Below, in pieces: positions 10,586 through 22,458 of a DNA stretch of 64,000 bases. This DNA is from Prinsepia uniflora (Eukaryota; Streptophyta; Magnoliopsida; Rosales; Rosaceae). Location of the stretch: assembly GCA_032719365.1 (NCBI GenBank), contig CM064872.1:46174252-46238251 (forward strand), given 5' to 3'. The translations under genes were made by a program, and so were the position numbers. How positions within the stretch are numbered: the first letter of the stretch is position 1; every line of letters begins with the position of its first letter. The notes under the pieces were generated by a model, which saw nothing but the letters and a program-made list of their open reading frames with translations, had not been told where the DNA came from and made no database searches.

Positions 10586-13321
10586 TGACAGGACCCGCCT
10601 TGATTATCACCTCGATAACCAGGGAGAATCCTGCTCCCGTCTGACAATTGCACACAAACAACCAAAATAACCACACAATAATACATTACACACACTGTCA
10701 GACCAGGGAGAAAGTACGATACAACCAACGGTACAAACAGTCAACAGTATTATAGAGCATGGTTACAAAACAAGATAAGGATAAAACCTTACTTTGTGAA
10801 CTAACTACACCGCAACGGGAAAACTTTATGCCTCGGCGTTAGCCCCCAAAACTTGTACCACGACCTGGAGGGTATTAAAACAGAAAAGTGTGAGTGGACT
10901 AGAATAAACGGTTATGGAAAACAGTTTAATGAAATCAAGGTTCACCCTCCAGTTTCAAAACACGCATGCATAACTAAGTATCCGAAAATCACATATGTAA
11001 ACCGTATGGAAACCGTTACAGTAGATAACTATAAAACCATGTAAAAACCGAATGTAACATCAAAAAATCAAACTGTTGGATCCATCCGAGTCTTTAAACT
11101 CATATATCAGGCCTTCCCGGGATATTAACGAGTATTTAAACTCAAAACACAATCAAGGCCTCGGGGGACATCACAGTAACCGAGTCTTTAAACTCCCGAG
11201 TCTTTTAAACCCAATCCGGGCCCACCCCCGTCATATCTCATACGGGACTTTAAAACCAAAACTAGATCCAGCAATCGTACCGGGTCTTTAAACCCAAAAT
11301 CAAATGTAAATCATAACAAATTCAGGATCCATCGTGATCCAAATTCCAAAACCAATTCGAAATCACATTTGATCAAAATAGGACTTATGTCCGAATTTCA
11401 CGTTCAAATTCCGAATCTTACTCACAAATCATAATCAAATCATCATTAAAACGTCATATGCACAAATCGTATAAAGTACTCATCAAACCATCATCAAAGT
11501 ATCGGAGAAACCAGAGTCTCGAAATACGTAAAAATACGATATATCACATCGAAAAGCGTGCATTCACGTAAAGTAGAAATATCATAAATATAATCATAAA
11601 ATCATATATAGAACCATAAAACAAGTGAGTAAAAACAGTTATGCATGCTCGGTTAAAAATCAAAAGTCCACTCACGAAGTTCGAACGCGTCAATCGCGTC
11701 CCGTACGCTCCTCGGTTGCCTCAGGAATGTTCTGGCCTGTCAAAGATCACAATTTGGGTCACAAACACTTCCTTTAAGCTTACATTAATTTCCCTAAATT
11801 TTTGGGATTTTTCAACGTAAATAAATTAAAATCCTAAACCTTAGAACTTTCCAAACTATCCCGAACGACGTCCGATCGACTCGAAATTTAACTCAAAATG
11901 TCTGTTACATTGAAAGGATAAAATCACCTGTTAACCGTAACAGGAGATATGGCCTCACACGCCCTCACACGCCGCCCAAAGTGGCTGCGCGTGAAAGCCA
12001 CGCGCCCTGCACAGTAAGCTACATTGTCGTCTTCCTTACCTGTTTCCCTGTTAAACGGGTTACAAACCCGCTACACAACCCGGTTCAATCTCCTTCAATT
12101 CCAGCTTAATTCCTTTAGTTTTTCCACCGAAATCCTTCCATTAAGTGTTAATTAGGTTCTCCATTATTAATTACATACATCAAGCCCTAAATCGATCATT
12201 TCACTCATGATCAAACAAACGGGTCAACTTTCGAAACTCACTCAAATCAACTTGGTTTTCTAATTAATTGATACATAAGCTTCGTAAGACCTAAACAAAC
12301 ATTAAACCGTAACCAATTTCACAAATCCTTACCTGTAGGTAGTCGTCCTCAACCTCGAAATTTTCCAGAAACTGGAACTACAGATCTAGGCCAAACCGTG
12401 AACAACTTCCTTCGATTTTTGTATGGTTGAAGTCGAAATGAGTCCAGAAGACTGTTTCTAATCTCTGTTTAGCTCCTCTCCCCTCACAAATAAAACTCGA
12501 ATTTTTCCCTCCATTTTCCCAGTTTTTTTCCTGATTCTGTTTTCTCTCACGTTCTCAGTTCTTTCCTCTCTAAAATGATCCTCTCAACTCACTCTAACTC
12601 TCTATAATCAAACCGTCCAACCCAACAGCTCGTGGGAATCTCTCAGTCTCACTGTGGCTGTGTTTCCCGCAACCAGCCCAAACTCAAAAACAATGGTGCT
12701 CGTGCTCTGTCCTCTGTTCCAATCCCACTTGCTTGTGTTTCCCCTCAGCCTTTCTCAGTGACAATTGTCACTCACAGTGTTAAACAATTCCCCCAACGTC
12801 ACTAACATTGTTAAACAATTCACTGAAAAACTAAAACAATTCACACAATAGACCACCACGGCTTAATTCAGTCTGCACCCTTGAAATTACCATTTTGCCC
12901 TTCCTTCACAAAATTACCAAAATGCCCCTCCTTGTTCTAGAACCGTAACTCATCCGTCTGAGGTCCGTTTTCACCGTACCGCCTGTCTACAGAATCATGG
13001 CATCGAGACCTACCTAACGGTCCTCGAATTGCGTGAAAAATAGTGGTTGAACAAAAAGTCAACAATTTCCTCCTTTTGACCTAATTACGAAAACACCCTT
13101 GAACTTCCGAACGTTTTAACTTCTTCCCTGATCGTCGGAATCGGACGTGCTACCTGTCTATGGACTCGTGACGTCCCGAACTACGTCACAGTTATCGGCC
13201 AACGTCTGTTCGACCTGCCAAGCAAAAAGTGAACATTTGACCATATTATTCACGAGGGTAAAAAAGTCATTTCATTTATCATTTTGCAATTTTACATCCT
13301 TTGAGTTTCTGGGGCTTTACA
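10586..13321 (-). repeat. 5' LTR of the Tekay element
   Basis: 2736 bp, direct repeat of 3260-5991 with scattered substitutions (two in the first 60 bases compared). On the minus strand it starts TGTAAAGCC and ends GGTCCTGTCA. It carries the GAGTCTTTAAACTC dyad array (11090-11290) and the long-loop U5 hairpin. It should hold the promoter, but I could not place a TATA box with confidence. Confidence 0.93.
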
Positions 13322-13326
13322 ACCCT

Positions 13327-14746
13327 AGTGGTGATTGACGAGTTAGAGGACATATGTACAACGAAGTTAGTTGTTGGCCTTTGTAGGAAACCCTGGTGTT
13401 GTTATATGGTTCAGAAATGTGAGTCGGCGGGTGGTTTGGTTCTAGCTACTTTTCGTAGCCGAGACCGTTGGTCGGTCATGTCATGTTAGCTTTAGTGATG
13501 GGACTGCACTCTACAGTCGAGGTTACATTAATCGGTTAGACCTAGTTGGTTGTCATACTACTTTAGTTGTGATGGATAGTTGGTGCAGCTATGGTCATGG
13601 ACGACCTGGTAGACGACATTGGTTGAGTCGAGTTAAGATTGGTTAGAGATTGGTTGGACAGGTTACCAGGGTTAGTACGTGTCGATGGAATCCCAGAGTG
13701 GGGATATGGAGTAGTTAGTATGGGCGATTTATTCCGTTGGATGTGGAGTCTCGATAGCGATGTCTGGAGATTGGGTCTGCTCGAGTTGGGGCAGGCACTA
13801 CTATCGAGAATGGTTGTAGTTATGGTTGTTGTGAATCGGGTGACGTTCAGGGAACGTTTCCTTTTCTTGTAGGGATTGTCACGGTGAGTGTACCCGGAGT
13901 TGTTGAGTGCGATTAAGGCAGAGTTTTTCCAATCTGAGCGGAGGTACGGGGTCGTTGCTCGGTATGAGCAAAGATCCAAGGTTGTCCGATTCGTACACAG
14001 TGTATTGATACTAATGTTGATGCTTGTGCGCTGGTGCTAGTGCTGGTGTTTCTGAGACGATGAGTCATGAGTCGGGATGTGACTCCGTCGAGATGAGCAT
14101 ATGTTCTGTATTTATGATCCAGTAGTGGATCTCGGGTAGAGTTGGACTGAACGGGATCCAGCAGGTATTGAGATGTGAGGATCGAGTTGTATTGGACCAC
14201 ATTCTTTTGGAAGTGCATAAATGGTATAAAACCGATAGGCAAATTAGTAGTGGGTTAGACTGGCTACGGACACGTGGTTGATGTCCGAGTGTGTTGGTTC
14301 CGACATGGTTGGAACTTCATAATCGAGAGAGGTTGTGATTGAGGCGACGAGGGGAGTGCTTGATTCTACCTTGGTAGCAGGTGTTTCAAAGTCATTTAGG
14401 GTGACTTCTCATGTTCTGCCTTGGCAGGTAATGGTTGTGTCACCAGTACATTGATCGTGTATTGGTTGGTGGACCCGTGATTTTTTTTTGGGTCATCGGG
14501 AGGAGTATGTCGAAGTTAGGTGATTGAGATTTCTCATTTTCTGCTTGGTGGCAGACGATGTTGGGTTACATGGTGTGATGAGTGCAGTGAGTTTTGCTTG
14601 CATTCACGTAGGATACAGTTTAATGTCATCGTCTTGGATCATCCTTGATTTTCCTAGGTGGAATGACAAGGATCGATATGAGGTAATTGGAGAGGACCCA
14701 CAGTCTCGACGTATCTCTTCGTTGACTGATCGGTTTAGATGTGGGA
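13327..14746 (+). mobile_element. LARD-A interior, segment 3
   Basis: Noncoding, resumes directly after the Tekay TSD. It aligns by eye with LARD-B 19390-20760, including shared runs around 14280-14470 and 20530-20720 (for example the 'ttggtaggtggacccatg' type motif). The last five bases TGGGA (14742-14746) are the left TSD of S2. Confidence 0.72.
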
Positions 14747-16156
14747 TTTCAGGACCCGTTCCAAATCCCCCGGGATTAATGTGGGACGCGCCCGATCCCG
14801 TCTAACACGAAGTGTCAGACCAGGGAAAATTCCGTCTCTAGCCCTCATCCGGCTTCCAGAGTACGCCAGGATCGTAGGAAGAGGAGTGTGATGTCTCGTC
14901 TCTGCTACGGCCCGTATCCGCGGTCAACCTGACGGGCATTGAAACATCAAAAGTCGTGAGTGGACAAAAACAATCATTTTAATAAAAAAATTTCACATAA
15001 AGAAGATTTATACCCTTCACTAAAAGTATATGCATGCATTCAAAAACCGTTTATCAAAACATTCATAAAACCTTTCGAGGGTTCATGCCCGGTCCCCATA
15101 AACCGTCATGACCCATAAAAATCTTTCAGGGGTTCATGCCGGTTCCCATAAACCGTCATGAGCCTTAAATCCATTTGGTTCCCCGACCCGAAATCACCAT
15201 CTTAAAACCATAAATCAATACATGTGGGAACTCAGCCTAAATCAACACAAGTGGGTCTCATCCCAAAACCATTCTCAGTGAAATACCAAAACGTACAATA
15301 TGGGGCGGCCACCGCCCCCAATTCACTTTCTAAAACATAAAACATGGAATACGGGGTCTCCGCCCCCAAATCACTTTCACAGAACCTCATACGTACGCAT
15401 ACGTATAACCCATCTGCGACACTTCCGAGAAGATGTCAACTCGGGGCACACAGCCCCTAGGGAACACATCCCCGATATATGTCACGATATCATCTCTATA
15501 CTAGTGTACACACTACCCGGGGTCTCACTCCGAGTCTTCTCCTAGGAATTCTCCATTTGGGAGGCTCTATCTCTGGATGTAACAACCCGTCCCGAGTATC
15601 AGGATTTAATATTATTTAATTATGATTTAGTATGACTAATCTGGGATTAGTTGAGTGATTTCGGACGTATTGTGCAAAATGACCGTTTTGCCCCTAGGCG
15701 TGGGCAAAACGTTGACTTTTAATTCGGACGGTCAAATGGACTTTGACCAATGAGCATGACGTAGTTCGGGACGTCACGAGTTCATAGACAGGTGGCACGT
15801 TCGTTTCCGACATTCGTGGTGGAAGTTATGACGTACGGAAGTTCAAGGGCATTTTCGTAATTTGGACGAAATGGGAGAAAATGTTGACTTTTTGATCGGG
15901 AGGTCCGATGGCCAAGGGCTAAGGACCGTTAGGAAGGTCTCGATGCCCTGAGTCCGTAGACAGGCGGCACGCATCAATCGGAGTCCGAATGACCGAGTTA
16001 CGGGTCTGGATGTGTGAGGGGCATTTTGGTAATTTTCTGCACAAGGGCAGAATAGTAATTTCACAAGGTATTGTTGAACGGATTACTGTAGCAGCTGTGT
16101 TGAGAGAACATGGCTAGTGCAGGGATGATTTGTTTATGGGGCAAATGATGGCCTAA

Positions 16157-16312
16157 ACTATTATATATGTGTAGTGGGATTGTTTAATAATGTTTGTGGG
16201 AGACAAAGCCTATTATATATGTGTAATGGGATTGTTTAATAATGCTTGTGGGAGACAAAGCCTATTATATATGTGTAATGGGATTGTTTAATAATGCTTG
16301 TGGGAGACAAAG
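16157..16312 (+). repeat. 52-bp tandem repeat, three copies, LARD-B 5' LTR
   Basis: Unit begins CCTATTATATATGTGTAATG and ends GGGAGACAAAG. Copies start near 16157, 16209 and 16261. The same array in the 3' LTR has four copies. Confidence 0.93.
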
Positions 16313-18128
16313 CCGTGTGGGACGGTGAGGACAACCCTTAAACAATGGCTGGTGGGTTTGATCGTGGAAGACAAAAGCAGAGTGTGAGAATTTTATTTCA
16401 CAATGTGCAGGTCACTAGTCGGTTTGAGTTGGATTCGAATCTGTCCCTGGGACAATTTGAGAGTGAGTGAGCTGTGAATGGAGTCCTGTGAGGGGTGGAG
16501 GATGCCCGGACCCGAAAACTCAAAATTCAAGCCTCATTTACAAATTTCAATCTGGGCGGCCAATTGATGGAATTGGATTAAAGGAATTGAGAGTAAGTCG
16601 AGAGGTTCATTCTGAGATGGAGAAAGGAAGGAAGGGAGTGAGAATGGTGAGGGAATGTTCAAAACCCCGAAACTGGTTTTTGAAGAATTCAAATTCGAAT
16701 TTCGATTTTTAGGCCAGCCTAAGCCTAATGGAGGTCCGAAATGGCTTTCTGGAACCTTTCTTGGTCGATCCAAATCAATTGGGGCAAGTTTTGAAGCTCC
16801 TAGAGCCGTGGACGGACGAGGTGGACGACCGGAAAATCCAAGCTTGAGTCGTGGTGATTGAGGTAACTTCATCTCCAATTAATCATGCGAATTAGTTCGT
16901 ATTAATCCTAATGAGCTTACTGGAAAGTTAATTTGACAATGGTTGAGGAATTGTGGAGTTACGGTGATCGACCCGTTTTGGTGATCACGGGTTGATGGCA
17001 CGATTAAGGGATGGTTGGTATTGATCATTGACACAGAACTGAAATTGATTGGTTAATGATTGTTTTAGGATAAAAAACGGAAGGAATCGGCATGAATTGA
17101 TGGTTATCTAGCCGGGTCAGATCGCGGGTAATCATACCCGTTTACCAGTCATTCGGGTGAAGGTGGTGACTGTAGCAGTCACTGTAGCAGGCGCGTGGCT
17201 TCCACGCGCAGCCACTCACGGCGGCGCGTGATGGCGCGTGGGCACGAATCTCGAGGTGAGGTCAACATGACTTTTGTCCTATACAATGTAACGAACATTT
17301 TGGCGTTGGTTTCGTGTCGATCGGATCCCGTTCCGAAATTGTTCGGGATGTCCGAAGGTTTTAAATCCAGTTTAAAAATACTTAAAAATTTGGGTAAATT
17401 ACGGGACTTGAATAGGATGTTAATGATGAGGTTAGTAATCCTCTAATGTGATTTGGACAGGATTGGAAGTCCCGGTGATAGTGGTGTGGCCCGGGAAGGC
17501 CTATGGCACGCGTATCGAGGCGCTCGGTTAAACGGTCTGTGAGTGGACATTGGTTTCATAAATTCGATGCATGCATAACTGTTTTATGATTGTTATAATT
17601 ATGATTAAATGATTTACTTTGGATATCGGTGAATTTAAAATGATTCCACGTATTTCGAGGTGAATTGCGTATTTACACGTAAACTGAGGTTTTCTGGATT
17701 TGCACCGATTTCCATAAATGTGGTTGGATATGATTTCATGAAACGGTTACGAACTTGAATAATGTAAAATCGGGCCAGGGGCCCAGTTGAACTATGAAAT
17801 AGGGCCAGGGGCCCAGTTAACATGTGGATCGGGCCAGGGGCCCAGTTAACTTGTGAAATCGGGCCAGGGGCCCAGTTGATTTCTACATACGATTGCGGGT
17901 CGGGGACCCTAAAATGGAATTGAATAAATGTTTTTTGGTTTACATTTTATATATGTTCACATGCTGGAATCAATAAATGGTTTTGATGATATTTCAGTTA
18001 TGGCACGTTTCACGGTATTTGGGCATGAGACCCGTTTGATGAAACGTAACGATCGGTTCGGATTTTATCTATGTATACCTATATGTTTTGCATGTGGATA
18101 TCAATAAAATGTATTTAGTACTGCACTG

Positions 18129-18135
18129 TATAAAT
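18129..18135 (+). promoter_or_regulatory. Candidate TATA box, LARD-B 5' LTR
   Basis: TATAAAT followed about 25 bp later by TTGTCTCTTCCGGATGAGG. The homologous position in S3, S5 and LARD-A also has a TATA-like run followed by TATCTCCTCCGGGGAGG-type sequence, so the pair may be promoter plus start region. Placement is inference. Confidence 0.35.
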
Positions 18136-18822
18136 CCTTCCATATTATATTGTCTCTTCCGGATGAGGTACCCCGGAGAGGTCACGGACGTCTAGTACGT
18201 CCAGCGTCTATGACGCTAAGCATCGGGGATGCTGTACCCGAACGGGGTTCGGGGATTGAACTCGGAAATTGAGACCCGAGTGGCACGCGTAGCCTTGTGA
18301 TTATGACCTTATTGACGTCAGGGACGTCGGACATCAGGGATGTCGGATTGGAGTGTATAGTGCAGTGGCTAAAATTATGGTTATGGTTTATATTATATGC
18401 CTTATGGTTCATATTACTAGATTTATGAATTAACTCTTGGATTGACTTTTGGAAATTGAAACTATGCTTTGGTTTCCGGGCCTAGGCCCTAATGGTTATT
18501 TCTAAATAAATGTGTGATCATTGGTTTTTGGCGCATGCATATGGTTTTATTGAGGGGCATAAATGTCTTATAAATGTTTTAAACAGACTTGTTTATTTTC
18601 GTCCACTCGCAGCTTTTGTTTTTAATGCCCTTCAGGTTGATTCCGGATGCGACTGCAGCAGAGACTAGGACATCATACACCTCCTCCATCGATCCTTACG
18701 CACTCTGGAAGCCCGGTTGGGCAATGGCAACAGGTTATCCCTTGTCCGACACCTCTTGTCAGACGGGAGCATGACACATTCCATGGTAATCCCGGGGGGG
18801 GATTGGGATGGGTCGTGTCAGG

Positions 18823-18837
18823 TGGTATCAGAGCAGG
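18823..18837 (+). other. Primer binding site of LARD-B (tRNA-iMet)
   Basis: TGGTATCAGAGCAGG two bases after the 5' LTR, the expected complement of the initiator tRNA-Met 3' end. Confidence 0.9.
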
Positions 18838-21800
18838 TTTTGCTCATTTGTGCGCGAAGGACGAGGGTGTGATGTCTCATTGGGCTGCAGTTCCGTTGTC
18901 AACCTGATAGATAGTTTTGGTGGATTGGGTGTGTGTGGCCTGATACGCCGTGCATTGATGCGATTCAACCCAAGTGGGTTGTATTCGATTAACTGGTAAT
19001 GTGGGGCTGTCGGTTCGGTCACGTGATGATGGACGGTTGTGCTACTGGGCACAGCCGGGTTCAGGGAACCCCATTTGAATAATGTTATGGAAAAACGAAA
19101 CTCAGTTGAGTATTGGTCTATGTTTTGGACCCTGGTAGTGTTGGCTAGTGTACGGGGTGTTGGTGCATCGGAGTTAGCCGATGACCTTCGTGGTGGAATC
19201 CACGATGGAACCCACGTTGAGTTGACGATTGGATTGGATTTGACGTCTATGCAATGACAGGACCGCGGGGTCGGTCAGGTTGTGGATTTTACTACAGAGA
19301 GTAGTTGGGTTCGGTGGAACCCTAGGGTGTGATTTTGGAACCCTAAATTATAATTGATGGACCGAAAGGTGAACCTTAAGTGAGAACTTGTGCTGCGACG
19401 AGCGGCTGAGGTCGTGGATGACCATGTGGATGACTCTAGAGAGTCTTATGGGTTTCGATCTATGGATACGGTTGTGAGATAAAATATGGAATCCCGTGTT
19501 GGATCGAATATTAGTGTGATGTGTGGATACTGATCTTGACAGCGATGACTGTTGGTCGACAGTTGTGTCGAGATGACTGGCTATCGAGGGTATTTTGTGT
19601 GGCTTTCACACTTGAGGATCAGGGGACGTTCAGGGAACGTTCATTATCCTGATGTGTCGATGGCAAAAATTGGAGGTACCCATAGTCGTGGGGTACGAGT
19701 GGTGTTACGGGATCGTCGTTCGGAATGGACGGAGATCCAGGGTAACAACTTTGCACACTGTGTGCTAGCATGGATGTTCGTGTGCCAGCATGGATGTTCG
19801 TGTGCTATGTATGGATGTTGGTATGTTGGTTCTTTTATGCCAATACTAGTATGGATGCCTGTGTGCTGATACTAGTGTTGATGATGGTGCGTTGGTGCCG
19901 GTACTAGCACTGGTGCTGGTGTCAGTAATTGTGATGAAGATGAGCCACCAGTTGGGGTGTGACTCTGTCATGATGGACACATGATCGGTATCTGCGACTC
20001 AGTGGTGATTGAGTCTTGGACTGGATGGGATCCAGTGGAGGTTGTGTCGTGTTGGGACAAGTCCCAACAGATTTATGATGACAACTGATGAACGGATAAA
20101 ATGGTATGATTGAAACTTGAGGAATCTAGGGATGATGTTCCCTATGTCATGAGAATCAGTGGATTTGGGGAGTTGTTGTCAACTCGAGATTGGTAAGATT
20201 GTTTACCTCTAATATCCTCAGAGGGTGCAAGGAAATTATTGAAATTGGAAAAGTCGAGCAAAACCATTCGTGGTATTGATGTGAGATTTTGTGATTGTGA
20301 ATCACTTGGAACCTGAGGATTGAACCTATAAAGGTTGAGATGTGAGATGGAGGCAGTAAGGTATGCACATCCAGAAAGAGTTGTGGATATTCCGTTCGGA
20401 ATCAGGGTGTGTGCACAAATGATTATTGGCGGATGTGAGGTCCGAGTAATGAATTGATTTTGGACACGTGATGGTCCAAGTGAGGTAAGGATGTGGGCAG
20501 TCCAGTGGTTGGACTTGACATCTCATTGGGAGCATGTCTGTTTCCAACATGGTTGGAACTCCCGATTCGGGGAGAGTTGTGATTGGGAGACGAGAGGAGT
20601 GCACGTTTACACATCGGTGATTGGTATTCCGAAGTCATTGGGGTTGACTTCTTATTTCCTGCCGTGGCAGATGATGATTGTTGTTACCAGTACGTTGAGC
20701 GTGTATTGGTAGGTGGACCCATGTTTGGCCTTGGGTCATTAGACGCAAGAAGTTGTGTATAATTCTGGATTTGGTGGTGAAATGCGAGGTCGTCTTTCCA
20801 CCAAGGGAAATTTGACGAATGATTCAATGAGGGTGTAAGACCCTACGATCAATTTTCAGATGGATTGTTAGCTACGTGAGCATGTGTGGATCCTAGGAGG
20901 ATCTGATTGGTGATGTGGTCGACTTTGGGCATAGTGACGATCAAGGATCACGATGTTACGTGTCGAATGACATAGTGATGGATCTGGGTCGTAATCGTGA
21001 TGATCCAGATTGGATGAGAGTTTATCACTCTTACCTTGGTATGTGAGTCGTAAAGGACGGGACTGAACTTCTTTTCGGAGTGGGGTCCATATGGGTTATT
21101 ACTCGGTTGAGTAGGTGTCCGTAGTGGTCGGATTTTGTCAACCTTGGACGTGTGGATATTGGGATTGGCTTCCCTATGAAGTCAATCGAGTGTTTTGGGC
21201 AGATAACCGATAGGTTTGGTTTTGGTACGTCTCGGTGGACGTATACGAGATTTTGGGTTTTGGAATCGAATTTCTGGGTGACGATTCAGGATTCGATTTC
21301 GAAGCTCGAAAGTGGATAAACGGATTTGGGTGCGGAATGATTATTCCAATGCTAGCCTATGGAATAATGATTTTGGATTCGGATTTGGAAATGGATATTG
21401 GGTCGGAATTTTGATCTGTCTGATACAGTATCTGACAGATGGACTCTAGAGTGTTAGAACGTGTTTGGCCACGACCTAGGTGGTTGTAGGCGGATTGATG
21501 GATAGATGTACGTATAGGGTACGTTATACGAGGATTGATACTGGTTAGGCTGAGTGGTGCCTAGTGACGGTACATGGGATGTACCAGTGGTGTGTGATTA
21601 ACATGATGGTAATAGGCCTGGTTCCGATATCATCTGTTGGTTGTGATTGTGGACTAGACATTGGCTAATGTGCGCTGAGCAGAGTGATTTTGTCGGGTTC
21701 AGTTATTGTATGAGCAGGTGCTCTTAGCCATGGATGGCTAGTGGAACCCTAGTATTGAGATGTGTGATCACTGCTGGGCCAGCATTCAATGTGTTCCAGT

Positions 21801-22445
21801 TACACCACTTGATTGAGTAAGATGACGGTATACGTACACTCAGGATGAGTGAATTGGTGGTCAGTGAAACCACGAGTAGCCTTGCGTGATGTTATCACGC
21901 CGCGATTTTTCCCAGCATTATGGTTCGCTGACGGACTCGGCGGTTATGGACATTGAGATTAATATATGTCTCAGGTTTGGGCTTGCCCTGCGAATTGAGA
22001 TCATGCGGTTGATCTTACGCTACATTAGGGGTGATGTAGTACGTGGTGTTGCCACTGACTGGCGGATGGTTGGGGCTTTACAAAGGTGGTAAAGCTTAGT
22101 GGTGACAGTGTGGCTGATGGTGTCAACATGGACTGACAAGTGAGTTTTGGTGACTCCCAGGGGGGAGCAGACGTCGGATATATTGATGATTGAAAGGAAC
22201 TGTTTAGCTGAATGAGTTAGCTAAATGGTTAAGCGATTTTATCGCAGATCAGGTGATCAATTCCACTCGAGGTGGTCGAGTGTTGTTGTTATGACGTATG
22301 ACTGTGATGGGATGTCTGGGTACAGACGAAGCTGGTGTTGATCCAGTATGTGGGTGTACAAGTGTACACAGATTTGAGGTTGGAATGTTTTCCACGAGGT
22401 GGTTGTGGAATAAGGTTATTGGTAATTTCGAAGACGAAATTCTTT

Positions 22446-22458
22446 AAGGAGGGAAGGT
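22446..22458 (+). other. Polypurine tract of LARD-B
   Basis: AAGGAGGGAAGG immediately before TGTAACAACCC of the 3' LTR. LARD-A has the matching AAGGAGGGATGG at 28689-28700. Confidence 0.85.

Larger units (their letters stand above)
3260..13321 (-). mobile_element. Tekay-lineage Ty3/gypsy chromovirus, full-length but coding-defective
   Basis: A 10,062-bp element read on the minus strand: 5' LTR 10586-13321, PBS 10571-10583, gag 10489 downward, then protease, RT, RNase H, integrase, a chromodomain remnant, purine tract 5992-6005, and 3' LTR 3260-5991. The TSD is a perfect ACCCT (3255-3259 and 13322-13326). The domain order PR-RT-RH-IN, the GPY/F integrase tail and the remnant of a C-terminal chromodomain place it in the chromoviruses. 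The Tekay (Del) assignment is from family knowledge of the integrase and C-terminal motifs. Several nonsense codons and frameshifts show it is inactive. The two LTRs differ by scattered substitutions and 4 bp in length, so the insertion is not recent. Confidence 0.93.
15578..18820 (+). repeat. 5' LTR of LARD-B
   Basis: 3243 bp, from TGTAACAACCCGTCCC to GGGTCGTGTCA. It contains three copies of a 52-bp tandem repeat (16157-16312) and four GGGCCAGGGGCCCAG units (17770-17880). It is 693 bp longer than the 3' LTR in one block (17114-17806). Confidence 0.92.
18821..22458 (+). mobile_element. LARD-B noncoding interior
   Basis: 3638 bp. The first bases GGTGGTATCAGAGCAGG contain the tRNA-iMet PBS (18823-18837). 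The last bases hold GACGAAATTCTTTAAGGAGGGAAGG-like sequence: the stretch before the LTR resembles the Tekay 3' end (GACGAAATTTCTTAAGG), suggesting descent from a Tekay-type element. The longest ORFs are about 105 codons and show no recognisable domain. Confidence 0.85.

Noticed and set aside
16534..16878. 114-codon minus ORF (also 23472-23810) preserved in both LTRs of LARD-B
   Set aside because: Shared only because the LTRs are copies of each other; overlapping plus-strand ORFs are equally preserved and no domain is visible.
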